Assembly: GCA_900542395.1 (NCBI GenBank)
Contig: UQNM01000106.1
Coordinates: 1 to 5,755 of the forward strand
Length of the DNA stretch: 5,755 bases
Direction of reading: 5' to 3'
From: an uncultured Eubacteriales bacterium
GTDB taxonomy: Bacteria > Bacillota > Clostridia > Christensenellales > Aristaeellaceae
Numbering within the stretch: the first letter of the stretch is position 1; each line of letters opens with the position of its first letter. Shown one piece after another: positions 1 to 5,413 of this stretch. A program made the translations under genes and the position numbers. Below the pieces are notes generated by a model. It made no database searches. It saw nothing but the letters and a program-made list of their open reading frames with translations, and had not been told where the DNA came from.

Positions 1-7
1 ATCGCAT

Positions 8-46
8 AAAAATACCCCCAATACCGGATGTCCAGTATTGGGGGTA
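8..46 (-). terminator. Intrinsic terminator of the sigma-factor operon
   Basis: A perfect 12-bp inverted repeat, TACCCCCAATAC at 13-24 and GTATTGGGGGTA at 35-46, has a 10-nt loop. On the minus strand it is followed directly by TTTTT (12-8). It lies 34 bp past the stop codon of the leftward operon, which fits a rho-independent terminator for these three genes. Confidence 0.9.
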
Positions 47-80
47 CATATCACTAAACCGTCGGAGATTTTTTTGCTGT

Positions 81-1151
81 TTACTTGGCGATAATCGTTC
101 CTGTCTGCGCGTCCACGGCGACGGCGACGCTTTCCGTCTCGCCGAAAATCTCTCCCCAAATGCGGATCAACCATGCGGGGCGCGCCTCAAGATCGGTTAG
201 CGCACGATTCTTCGCCAGCATCACATAGCCCAGCTCAATCGTTGAAACGTGGAGATTCTGCCAGTCGTCCAGTTGCAGATTCGCCCTGCCGCAGGCTGAA
301 AGCGCTTCTTCCGGCGAAATCGGCGCGAACATTTCCCCCAGCGGCGCTTCCCTGCCCATGACAGACGGGAAATTCAACCGTTCGAGGCCGCGTCGGCTGA
401 CCGTCGCGGAAACCATGGTCAACGGTGTTTCCCATTCGAGAATACCGGGCATATGCGCATCCGTTTCCAACACGGGCAGGTCATGGAAAAACTGCCTGTA
501 ATTCAGTTGAACGCTTTCATCGTCCTTCGTCCAATCCGAAACAATGCGTTCATGCGGCGCAATGCCCCGCGCCATCTTTTGCTCCGTCTCCGCCTGCCAA
601 TCCGCCTGCGTCATCGCGGATATAAAGACCGGCCGACGCGCCATCGTCACGCCCAGCGCGCTTGCAATGGACAGAATACTGTCTGTCGCATCCGTTAAGG
701 AGATGCCTTCCGGGATTTCCGCCGCGTTCGTTTTTTCCTGTATCTGCCTGTAGTTCCATCGCTCCAACGGAAATTCCAGCCGAGCGTTTGTCGCGCGCTC
801 AAAATACAGGCCGTATGGGCTGAAACCCGCCTCGTCTCGCGCGCCAACTTCCGCATCTTCGCCCTTCGGATAGAAAATCGTGTAATCCCCTCCCGTTTTT
901 TCCAGCAGCGCATCCGCGCCAAACCAAAGCGCAAGATCAAAATGCGCCTCCGGATTTTTTCCAAGATCGAGCGTCGTCACCCGATAAGCCTGAACAGCCT
1001 TTTGCTCCTCGCCGTATACGTCCGCGTCAACCGCAACGGCATATGCTTCACCGGAAATCGTCGTGCGGATATGTCGCGAAGGCTCCTCTTCCGCTAAAGC
1101 TGTGCCGACGCTCAGCAACGCCGCCGCTGCCAGCAATCCCCATCGTTTCAT
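81..1151 (-). CDS. Secreted protein of unknown function, third gene of ECF sigma operon
   Basis: This 356-residue protein starts with a clear export signal: MKRW, a hydrophobic stretch of Leu and Ala, and an ALA cleavage motif ending near residue 20. The mature protein is acidic and has no further membrane segment and no lipobox Cys, so it should be released or held at the cell surface. The last 35 residues (RPAWLIRI followed by VAVDAQTGTII) resemble the end of a PepSY-like beta sheet, but this is only a motif impression. I do not recognise a named family. The ATG overlaps the stop of the preceding gene (ATGA), with a GGGGGAGGAAG ribosome site 7 nt upstream, so translation is likely coupled. 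Sharing an operon with a sigma factor and a membrane protein suggests a role in envelope sensing; this is inference. Confidence 0.85.
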   Translation of the reverse strand: MKRWGLLAAAALLSVGTALAEEEPSRHIRTTISGEAYAVAVDADVYGEEQKAVQAYRVTTLDLGKNPEAHFDLALWFGADALLEKTGGDYTIFYPKGEDAEVGARDEAGFSPYGLYFERATNARLEFPLERWNYRQIQEKTNAAEIPEGISLTDATDSILSIASALGVTMARRPVFISAMTQADWQAETEQKMARGIAPHERIVSDWTKDDESVQLNYRQFFHDLPVLETDAHMPGILEWETPLTMVSATVSRRGLERLNFPSVMGREAPLGEMFAPISPEEALSACGRANLQLDDWQNLHVSTIELGYVMLAKNRALTDLEARPAWLIRIWGEIFGETESVAVAVDAQTGTIIAK

Positions 1152-2128
1152 TGCGCTTCCTCCCCCTTTATCATCGTCGCCGTCTGCGCGTCAAAATCCA
1201 CCCGCACCTTAGACGAAAGCCCGCGAACGCCGAGTGTCAGCGTATGCGGCAGGCTGTCAATCGGGTCTGTGTGGATGCAGACGGTATATCCCGTCTGGAC
1301 ATCGCCCTCACGCGACAGCGTTCCGCGCCAGTTGACCACGTGCGCTCCATCCTCCACATAAAACTCAGGCATCGCGGCCTTGAGCCGTTCGCCCGGCTGA
1401 TACGAAATCGTCAGCGTCGCGCCAAGCGGCGTGGTTTCAACGGCGATGTGCGTCAACGTCAGCGCATGCTCCAATTCGACCCGCATCTGCATATCGAGCG
1501 TCTGCGGCGCTGTACGCGGCACATCGAAGACCAGCGTACCCATCTGCGGGCTTGACCAGTTCAGGCCATCCGCGTCCGCCACGGATGCAAAGCACGGCCA
1601 AACCACGTGAAGCTCCTTTTCCGCCGTCCGCATCTCCTGTCGGATGTACACCAGCAGCACGCCGTCTTCCTCCCGTGCAGTCTCAATTTCGCCATCCTCG
1701 CCAACGTCCACAAGTACCGCATCTGCGCTCACGTTTCCGTCGTCCCCCAGCATCACGGCGCGTCGGTTTTCCTTTCCCTGAACCGCAACGACCGCTTGCA
1801 AAACGTTGCCGTCGTATACGGCCTCCCGAACGACAAATTCCGCTGCGTCGAGCTGGCCGCCGGATTGCGCAATTCCTTTTTCAACGAGCCGCTCCGCCTC
1901 CGGCGAGGCCTGCCGCCAGAAGAACGCCAGCCCACGCCCGCCCGCGGCTATCGCCGCCGCGCTCATCATCAGCACGAGCGCCGCCGCCAGCCACGCCATT
2001 CGCTTGGGCAATACGCCCTCTCTTTTCGCCATTACGCGGCGTAAGGTCGCCTCCTGCCTCGCTTCGAATCCATCCGGCAGGGAAATTCGCTCGTTTCTCA
2101 ACCTCGCCTCAATCTCTCGTTCCGTCAT
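1148..2128 (-). CDS. Single-pass membrane protein, probable anti-sigma factor
   Basis: The 326-residue protein has a charged N-terminal part of about 42 residues (MTEREIEARLRNERISLPDG, then a helix rich in Arg and Glu), one membrane segment at about residues 44-62, and a large outer domain of about 260 residues rich in beta-strand patterns. This layout, directly after an ECF sigma gene, is the usual one for membrane anti-sigma factors in Clostridia, in which the inner segment holds the sigma factor and the outer domain senses. I see no HxxxCxxC zinc motif, so it is not a classical ZAS anti-sigma protein. The outer domain recalls DUF4179-type proteins, but I cannot confirm that. An in-frame start six codons upstream is possible, but the ATG at 2128 has GGAGGA 6 nt before it and overlaps the sigma stop by 4 bp. 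The function is inferred from context. Confidence 0.85.
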   Translation of the reverse strand: MTEREIEARLRNERISLPDGFEARQEATLRRVMAKREGVLPKRMAWLAAALVLMMSAAAIAAGGRGLAFFWRQASPEAERLVEKGIAQSGGQLDAAEFVVREAVYDGNVLQAVVAVQGKENRRAVMLGDDGNVSADAVLVDVGEDGEIETAREEDGVLLVYIRQEMRTAEKELHVVWPCFASVADADGLNWSSPQMGTLVFDVPRTAPQTLDMQMRVELEHALTLTHIAVETTPLGATLTISYQPGERLKAAMPEFYVEDGAHVVNWRGTLSREGDVQTGYTVCIHTDPIDSLPHTLTLGVRGLSSKVRVDFDAQTATMIKGEEAQ

Positions 2129-2616
2129 AGTTCTTCCTCCATCCACGTCTTGAGCTTCTGCCGCCCGCGCGTCATCCGCGCCGAAACCGTCCCCTTCGGC
2201 ACATGAAGCGCCGCCGCGATCTCCTCCAGCTTCATGCCGTCTGCGTAAAACATCGTCAGCGGCACGCTGTACAACGCATCCAGTTGCTCCACCAACGACC
2301 AGATTTCCGTCGCATCGCTCGGTTTTATCGGTCTGTCAAACAGCGCCTCGTCGCCGCTCGGCGTTTCTCGTTTTCGCCGTCTGAGCATCTTGTGGCATGC
2401 GTTGACGGTAATACGCATCAGCCATGGCCTGACGGCCTCCCAATTTCTCAGCGTGTACAGGTGCGCGTAGGCGCTCACCGTCGCATCGGCCACAGCCTCT
2501 TCCGCGTCGCTATCCGATCGAAGCATCATCCTCGCCACGCAAAACATTCCGGCGCGATTTTGACGAATCGCCTCCACAAAGCGCTCGTCGCGCCGTCTTT
2601 TGTCCTCCACATTCAT
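2125..2616 (-). CDS. ECF-type RNA polymerase sigma factor (sigma-70 family)
   Basis: The 163-residue protein has the two-domain form of an ECF sigma factor. Region 2 spans about residues 14-80 and includes the stretch DAEEAVADATVSAYAHL and the WEAVRPWLMRITVNACHKMLRRRKR segment that contacts the -10 element. Region 4 spans about 107-157, with the helix-turn-helix LEEIAAALHVPKGTVSARMTRG that reads the -35 element. The length is typical for the family. The start at 2616 was chosen because GGAAGG repeats lie directly upstream and the frame before it does not look like sigma protein. Earlier in-frame starts at 2652 and 2799 have no ribosome site. A GTG two codons in is an alternative. It is the first gene of a three-gene operon whose next product is a probable membrane anti-sigma factor, so its activity is probably controlled by an outside signal and its own promoter is a likely target. 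Confidence 0.93.
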   Translation of the reverse strand: MNVEDKRRRDERFVEAIRQNRAGMFCVARMMLRSDSDAEEAVADATVSAYAHLYTLRNWEAVRPWLMRITVNACHKMLRRRKRETPSGDEALFDRPIKPSDATEIWSLVEQLDALYSVPLTMFYADGMKLEEIAAALHVPKGTVSARMTRGRQKLKTWMEEEL

Positions 2617-2635
2617 CCTTCCTTCCGTTTCCTTC

Positions 2636-2647
2636 GTATCGCGATAC
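2636..2647. promoter_or_regulatory. Perfect 12-bp palindrome upstream of the sigma gene
   Basis: GTATCGCGATAC is a perfect dyad centred about 25 bp upstream of the sigma factor start codon, just before its ribosome site. It could be an operator for a dimeric regulator or part of the 5' leader. No partner is known, and a chance palindrome of this length is possible. Confidence 0.3.
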
Positions 2648-2804
2648 ACCATAAAGACGCACGAGATGCGAAAAAGTCTGCATCGTAGAGCGTTCAATAT
2701 TTCCAGATGGATGTCTGATTCGGCGCTCCATCCGTTCGCTCCTCTGCCTCCTGCGCGCAATCTGCAAAGATGGACGGATTTCGGGCACTTCGTAACCAAG
2801 CAGT

Positions 2805-2850
2805 AAAGGGGCTCGGCAATCCACCGAACCCCTTTCGCGTTTCATTTTTT
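2805..2850 (+). terminator. Terminator-like hairpin, direction uncertain
   Basis: AAAGGGG (2805-2811) pairs with CCCCTTT (2829-2835), and an inner CGG/CCG (2814-2816 with 2824-2826) extends the stem. On the plus strand it is followed, after about 9 nt, by a run of six T (2845-2850). No plus-strand gene is seen to its left. It may insulate the sigma operon from antisense transcription or be the remnant of a terminator for a lost gene. Read on the minus strand, only the TTT of the stem follows. Confidence 0.45.
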
Positions 2851-2919
2851 ATTTTCACCAATCATTGAGCAAAAAGCGAACGTTGCGCAAATTTCGGATC
2901 TGCTCATTTGCTATACATT

Positions 2920-2957
2920 AAAAAAATCGCCTTTCCGGCGCTTACCAGAAAAGCGAT
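2920..2957 (-). terminator. Intrinsic terminator of the tRNA-Ser gene
   Basis: The arms at 2948-2957 and 2926-2935 form a 10-bp stem (one G-U pair) around a 12-nt loop, followed on the minus strand by a run of T (2925-2920). It begins on the base after the CCA of the tRNA fragment, so it is the original tRNA terminator on the chromosomal side of the junction. It would also stop integrase transcripts. Confidence 0.88.
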
Positions 2958-3021
2958 TGGCGGAGAGTTAGGGATTTGAACCCTAGGTGGGGTATCAGCC
3001 CACACACGATTTCCAGTCGTG
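2958..3021 (-). tRNA. 3' part of tRNA-Ser(GGA), 5' part missing
   Basis: Read on the minus strand, this stretch has an anticodon stem CACGA/TCGTG around the loop CTGGAAA (anticodon GGA at 3014-3012), a long variable arm with stem GTGGG/CCCAC as in class II tRNAs, a T arm with stem TAGGG/CCCTA and loop TTCAAAT, the acceptor 3' strand ACTCTCC, discriminator G and encoded CCA. G73, the long variable arm and anticodon GGA identify tRNA-Ser. The expected partner strand GGAGAGT and a D arm are absent: the 26 bases upstream belong to the end of the integrase region and do not pair. It is therefore a fragment and cannot make a working tRNA by itself. It marks the end of an element integrated in the tRNA gene. 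Confidence 0.9.
2958..3021. other. Attachment site (attL/attR) of the integrated element
   Basis: Tyrosine recombinases of integrative elements commonly cross over in the anticodon-to-3'-end part of tRNA genes. Here that part is present without its 5' half, next to an integrase gene on the same strand. The shared core should be a piece of this stretch, most likely starting in the anticodon stem or loop. The exact core cannot be set without the other junction. Excision should rejoin this 3' part and its terminator to the 5' half lying at the far end. Confidence 0.75.
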
Positions 3022-3039
3022 CGGCGTTCTTTTCGCGCT

Positions 3040-3903
3040 CTAATGTAGACTTTTATAGACCCTAGAGAGTTCCGTTTTTGCGGCTGCCGCGCCCACATGG
3101 GTATACGTGGAGACGGTAAAACCGAAATCGGAGTGGCCTATCACATACTGCAAAACGCGCGGGTTTATGCCCTCCAGCATGAGCCGGGTGGCGTATGTGT
3201 GCCGAAGATCGTGCAGCCTGTACGGCGCTGTGATGCCCGCTGCCTTTTGTGCCGCGCTCCATCTGCGCCCCAGCGTTTCGGGCGAGATCGGGACGAGATA
3301 GGCCGCTGGAAGCAGGAAGCGCACGGCTCTTGTGAGGATTGGCAGAAGCTCCGGCGATATCGGCACGACGCGCACACCAGCGGACGACTTCGGCGCTGCG
3401 GCGACGATCTGGCCGCCGACACGGACGCGCTGACGCTCGACACGTATCAACCCGGCTTCGAGGTCGATGTCTCCACGCCGGAGACCCAGCACTTCCCCAC
3501 GCCTCAGCCCCGCAAAGCAAGCCAGCGAGAAGGCCACGCTTTCGCGGATGATCGGCGCGAGAAGCTGCCAGTCTGCGCCCTCGATGGCGCGGCCTTGCTT
3601 GCCTTCGTGCTCTGGTTTGTCCACGGCCTCGACCGGGCTTTGCCGGATATGGCCGCTGCGGACGGCGCGGCGAAATGCCGCATGCAGCAGCGTATAGACG
3701 AGCTGCGCCTGTCTGCCGCCGGCTTGAACCTCGGCGCTGATGATGGCCGCTTGGATGTCGTCCGGCGTGATCGCTTCCAGCTCCTTTTCACCGATGATCG
3801 GTGAAATGAGCGTGTCGAGCCTTGTATAGCTCTCTCGGGTTTTCTCCGCGAGTTTGCGCTTGTAGAGGCGCAAATATTCCTGATACCATTGCTTGTATGT
3901 CAT
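3040..3903 (-). CDS. int: Tyrosine recombinase / site-specific integrase
   Basis: The 287-residue protein should catalyse integration and excision of the element at the tRNA-Ser gene. The N-terminal part (about 1-90, KQWYQEYLRLYKRK onward) is a SAM-like core-binding domain. The catalytic domain follows with the full active-site set: Arg134 in GLRRGE, Lys172 in the beta-hairpin PKSSAG, His231 and Arg234 in HDLRH, His257 in GHSD, and the nucleophile Tyr267 in STYTHV. It is shorter than Tn916- or lambda-type integrases (about 360-400 residues) because there is no separate N-terminal arm-binding domain. The start ATG at 3903 has GAGGGGG 6 nt upstream. The gene ends 18 bp from the tRNA fragment, the usual position beside the attachment site. 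Its promoter appears to lie within the divergent rep-like gene. No excisionase gene is recognisable nearby. Confidence 0.96.
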   Translation of the reverse strand: MTYKQWYQEYLRLYKRKLAEKTRESYTRLDTLISPIIGEKELEAITPDDIQAAIISAEVQAGGRQAQLVYTLLHAAFRRAVRSGHIRQSPVEAVDKPEHEGKQGRAIEGADWQLLAPIIRESVAFSLACFAGLRRGEVLGLRRGDIDLEAGLIRVERQRVRVGGQIVAAAPKSSAGVRVVPISPELLPILTRAVRFLLPAAYLVPISPETLGRRWSAAQKAAGITAPYRLHDLRHTYATRLMLEGINPRVLQYVIGHSDFGFTVSTYTHVGAAAAKTELSRVYKSLH

Positions 3904-3925
3904 GCAAATCCCCCTCGGATTAAAA

Positions 3926-4270
3926 ATGGCTCAAGTATATCAGCTTATCCCGCTGCCTCAAGGCCCTTTTGCAAAGCTTTCTTTGCTGGAACGGGCGCTT
4001 TACGGTCTGCTTTATGACCGCTGCAAGATGTCCGTGAACAACATGCTCAACGGGAACGGGCGTTTCTATGATGAGCAGTTGGAGGAGGTCTACTGCGTAT
4101 ACAATCAAAACGATCTGGCTAAAACGCTGGGCGTTTCGGTGCGCACGGTACGACGTGCCACCGCCAACTTGGTTGACAACAAGCTTATCAGCGTTACAAA
4201 GTCACGCTTTCAGGATTGCAACCGTTACTACCTGCCCTATTATATCAGGCAATGGCTTCAAACAAAATAA
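3926..4270 (+). CDS. RepA_N-like replication initiator domain protein (winged helix), short form
   Basis: The 114-residue protein matches the general pattern of the RepA_N domain of Gram-positive plasmid initiators: a start near QLIPLPQGPFAKLSL, then LERALYGLLYDRCKMS (residues 21-36), NGNGRFYDE (42-50), a YCVYNQNDLAKTLGVSVRTV helix-turn-helix (56-75) and the wing-like NKLISVTKSRFQDCNRYYL (85-103). Full RepA proteins of this family exceed 300 residues; here only the DNA-binding N-terminal domain is present. The ATG at 3926 was chosen because the similarity begins there. It has no clear Shine-Dalgarno sequence, and TTG (3893) and ATG (3902) lie in frame upstream. Five iteron-like repeats begin on the last base of its stop codon, so a likely role is to bind them and start replication, or to control integrase transcription. 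Its GC content (about 50%) is well below that of its neighbours. A plain winged-helix regulator is the main alternative. Confidence 0.72.
   Translation: MAQVYQLIPLPQGPFAKLSLLERALYGLLYDRCKMSVNNMLNGNGRFYDEQLEEVYCVYNQNDLAKTLGVSVRTVRRATANLVDNKLISVTKSRFQDCNRYYLPYYIRQWLQTK
3934..3961 (-). promoter_or_regulatory. Probable sigma-A promoter of the integrase gene
   Basis: On the minus strand, TTGAGG (3961-3956) and TATACT (3939-3934) are 16 bp apart, and TG one base before the -10 gives an extended -10 form. Transcription would start near 3927, giving a leader of about 24 nt that contains the integrase ribosome site. The whole promoter lies in the first 12 codons of the divergent rep-like gene. Confidence 0.6.
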
Positions 4271-4376
4271 TTCGGTCATTATGTCCGCCCCAATTCGGCC
4301 ATTTTGTCCGCCCAATTCGGCCATTTTGTCCGCTCTATTCGGCCATTTTGTCCCATCTATTCGGACAGAATGGCCG
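4270..4376 (+). repeat. Five iteron-like repeats, probable replication origin or operator array
   Basis: Units start at 4270, 4293, 4315, 4337 and 4359, so spacing is 23, 22, 22 and 22 bp, about two helical turns. The 18-bp unit is ATTCGGCCATTTTGTCCG in copies 2 and 3; copy 1 differs at two bases and copy 4 at the last base. Inside each unit is a 15-bp near-palindrome, CGGNCANNNTGNCCG. Copy 5 (CGGACAGAATGGCCG at 4362-4376) is the reverse complement of the others with one change, yet keeps the same phase. Copies 1-5 thus show one dimer site on the same DNA face. Position after a RepA_N-type gene and before AT-rich DNA suggests an origin of replication. Confidence 0.85.
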
Positions 4377-4702
4377 CTTATTCTATATACGTAACCTAAT
4401 ACGAGTACACTGTACACCTGATTCAAGATGGTGTCACCACTACGCGCGTACACACGCGCGAGAAAACGGCCTTGAAAGATGCAGGATGGCGCGCCAGACT
4501 TGCACCTTTTCGCTACGCTGCGGCGCGGATCGGCGCGCCTCGGGGCTGTTTTTTGCAGGGTTTTGACGGAGGAACGGAGAAAGAGAAAGCTCGGCACGAT
4601 GGCGTTATCGGCCTTGGAGAGTGGCAAAAAGGCCAGTTTTCCGGGGTCGTGCGCCTGATCGAAAAAGTATGCGGCGATTTTTTGCCAGGAAGAGAGGAAC
4701 AC
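4377..4702. other. Gene-free stretch after the iterons: AT-rich patch, dyads and GC-rich hairpins
   Basis: The first 30 bases (4377-4405) are AT-rich (CTTATTCTATATACGTAACC and on) and could be the unwinding region of an origin. Then follow GTACACTGTAC (4405-4415), a perfect dyad around one base; GGTGTCACC (4430-4438); and a 7-bp stem CGCGCGT/ACGCGCG (4443-4449 with 4454-4460) around ACAC. GGCGCGCC occurs twice (4488-4495 and 4532-4539), the second within a 6-bp stem with 4522-4527. An open frame runs from 4472 into the XRE gene, but its first 77 codons show no recognisable protein and no ribosome site. The promoter of the XRE gene should be here; I cannot name one with confidence. Confidence 0.55.
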
Positions 4703-5029
4703 ATGTACAGCAGACCGCTTTTTTGCCGCCGTCCGGTGGCCAATTATCGGGAGATCATCAAGAGCAGGCTCAAGCATTGGCGCAAGCTGGCCAACCTGAG
4801 CCAGACGCAGGCCGCGAAGCTGGCCGGGGTTGCCCGGTCAACATGGCAGGCATGGGAAGACCCAGCGCGCGGCGCGCTGCCGGATCTGGCCGCGCTGGCG
4901 GCCGTCGCGGACGGCTGCCGCATCGAGCCGGGGGCGGCCTTGGAGTGGCTGGTCACAGACCGGGCGGGCGCGGCGCTGATCGCTTCCGGATCAGGCGGCG
5001 GGCTGAAGATCGAGGCGAACGGCTTTTAA
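4703..5029 (+). CDS. XRE-family helix-turn-helix regulator
   Basis: The 108-residue protein has a Cro/C1-type domain at about residues 14-72. YREIIKSRLKHWRKLANLSQ is the first helix, and TQAAKLAGVARSTWQAWEDP is the helix-turn-helix with the conserved Gln, Ala-Ala, Gly-Val and Trp-Glu positions. The remaining 35 residues (GAALEWLVTDRAGAALIASG and a Gly-rich end) have no known domain. It probably binds DNA as a dimer and controls genes of the element, such as those for excision or transfer; the target is unknown. The ATG at 4703 has AGAGGA 4 nt upstream. A longer frame reaching back to 4472 was not used. The second half is extremely GC-rich (about 85% over 4861-4920), unlike the rep-like gene just before it. 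Confidence 0.85.
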   Translation: MYSRPLFCRRPVANYREIIKSRLKHWRKLANLSQTQAAKLAGVARSTWQAWEDPARGALPDLAALAAVADGCRIEPGAALEWLVTDRAGAALIASGSGGGLKIEANGF

Positions 5030-5052
5030 GGGCAAAGATAGTCAAATCATGC

Positions 5053-5081
5053 TTGCCTTTCGGCTTTCCGTGTCGTATACT
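5053..5081 (+). promoter_or_regulatory. Sigma-A promoter for the small Cys-rich gene
   Basis: TTGCCT (5053-5058) and TATACT (5076-5081) are separated by exactly 17 bp. Transcription would start near 5088 and cover the gene at 5126 up to the terminator at 5414-5445. An imperfect inverted repeat, AAGGGCAA (5028-5035) with TTGCCTTT (5053-5060), covers the -35 and might be an operator, perhaps for the XRE protein encoded just upstream; this last point is a guess. Confidence 0.6.
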
Positions 5082-5125
5082 GGTTCTGGCTGATAGCTCA
5101 AGCTCGCAGGGTGGGAGGGATGGCA

Positions 5126-5359
5126 ATGGGCGCAGGTCAGCGGCGCGCAACTGCGCCCATTCCGAGCTGGTATAGGCTGGCGTTGATGATTTTGGCGGAC
5201 GAGTGCCCGCCGGACGGGGCGTTCTACGCCTGCCGTATGGCCTGCCAAGGAGAGCTTGACGATGTTTGCGCCGACTGTTGGCGGCGGTATCTCTACTATG
5301 CCGCCAGCGGCGGCGGAACGGACGCATACCGCGCCGATCGACGGCGCGATGACCTTTGA
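5126..5359 (+). CDS. Small Cys-rich protein, probable zinc binder, conserved-hypothetical type
   Basis: The 77-residue protein has five Cys (27, 36, 40, 48, 51) in its middle: ECPPDGAFYACRMACQGE followed by CADCWRRYLYYAA, with a CxxC pair at 48-51. The spacing suggests a small zinc-binding fold. Short proteins with a CxxCWRRYL-like end occur, to my knowledge, near regulators in integrative elements of Clostridia, but no function is known to me. The start at 5126 was chosen because GGAGGG (5114-5119) lies 6 nt upstream; ATG 5120 and GTG 5111 are in frame but sit on or next to that ribosome site. The C-terminal tail is charged (DRRRDD). It has its own promoter and terminator and so seems to be a single-gene unit. 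No catalytic motif is visible. Confidence 0.7.
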   Translation: MGAGQRRATAPIPSWYRLALMILADECPPDGAFYACRMACQGELDDVCADCWRRYLYYAASGGGTDAYRADRRRDDL

Positions 5360-5413
5360 TAGCCCATTTTCGGCCGTTCTGCTGGCCGTTTGGGAGTTGG
5401 GAATCTCCCTATC

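Larger units (their letters stand above)
2617..2919. other. Non-coding gap between the sigma operon and the tRNA terminator
   Basis: About 300 bp without a supported gene. It should hold the promoter of the leftward sigma operon, but I find no good -35/-10 pair. TTGAAC on the minus strand at 2697-2692 is the best -35-like word and has no partner at 16-18 bp. The gap contains the palindrome at 2636-2647 and the hairpin at 2805-2835. Open frames here (for example the 61-codon upstream extension of the sigma frame) lack ribosome sites and family similarity. The stretch 2845-2920 is AT-rich. Confidence 0.6.

Noticed and set aside
1552..2130. Long plus-strand ORF antisense to the anti-sigma gene
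   Set aside because: It is Pro/Arg-rich and has no ribosome site; it is a mirror of a GC-rich coding region with clear operon structure on the other strand.
2617..2799. N-terminal extension of the sigma factor, or a separate small gene in the overlapping frame from about 2730
   Set aside because: The extension has no sigma similarity and no ribosome site at its starts. The overlapping frame has an AGGAGG-like word upstream but runs into the sigma gene and encodes nothing recognisable.
3060..3072. Short direct repeats ACCCTAG and GAGAGTT shared by the integrase 3' end and the tRNA fragment, as possible integrase arm sites
   Set aside because: Each match is only 7 bp and the order differs between the two places, so chance is a sufficient explanation. 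The integrase also lacks an arm-binding domain.
3097..3804. 235-codon plus-strand ORF antisense to the integrase
   Set aside because: The minus-strand frame carries the full tyrosine recombinase active site, so the plus-strand frame is a shadow.
4270..4376. CRISPR-like array
   Set aside because: Repeat spacing is 22-23 bp, so spacers would be only 4-5 bp, and the units are near-palindromic sites with no cas genes. This fits iterons or operators.
4472..4702. 77-codon upstream extension of the XRE gene
   Set aside because: There is no ribosome site at 4472 and no recognisable protein in the extension, while ATG 4703 has a good ribosome site and begins just before the helix-turn-helix domain.
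4202..4777. 191-codon minus-strand ORF across the iterons
   Set aside because: It overlaps the rep-like gene end, the iterons and the XRE gene start. Its repeated WPN/QNGRIG-like words are translations of the iterons, and it has no family similarity.
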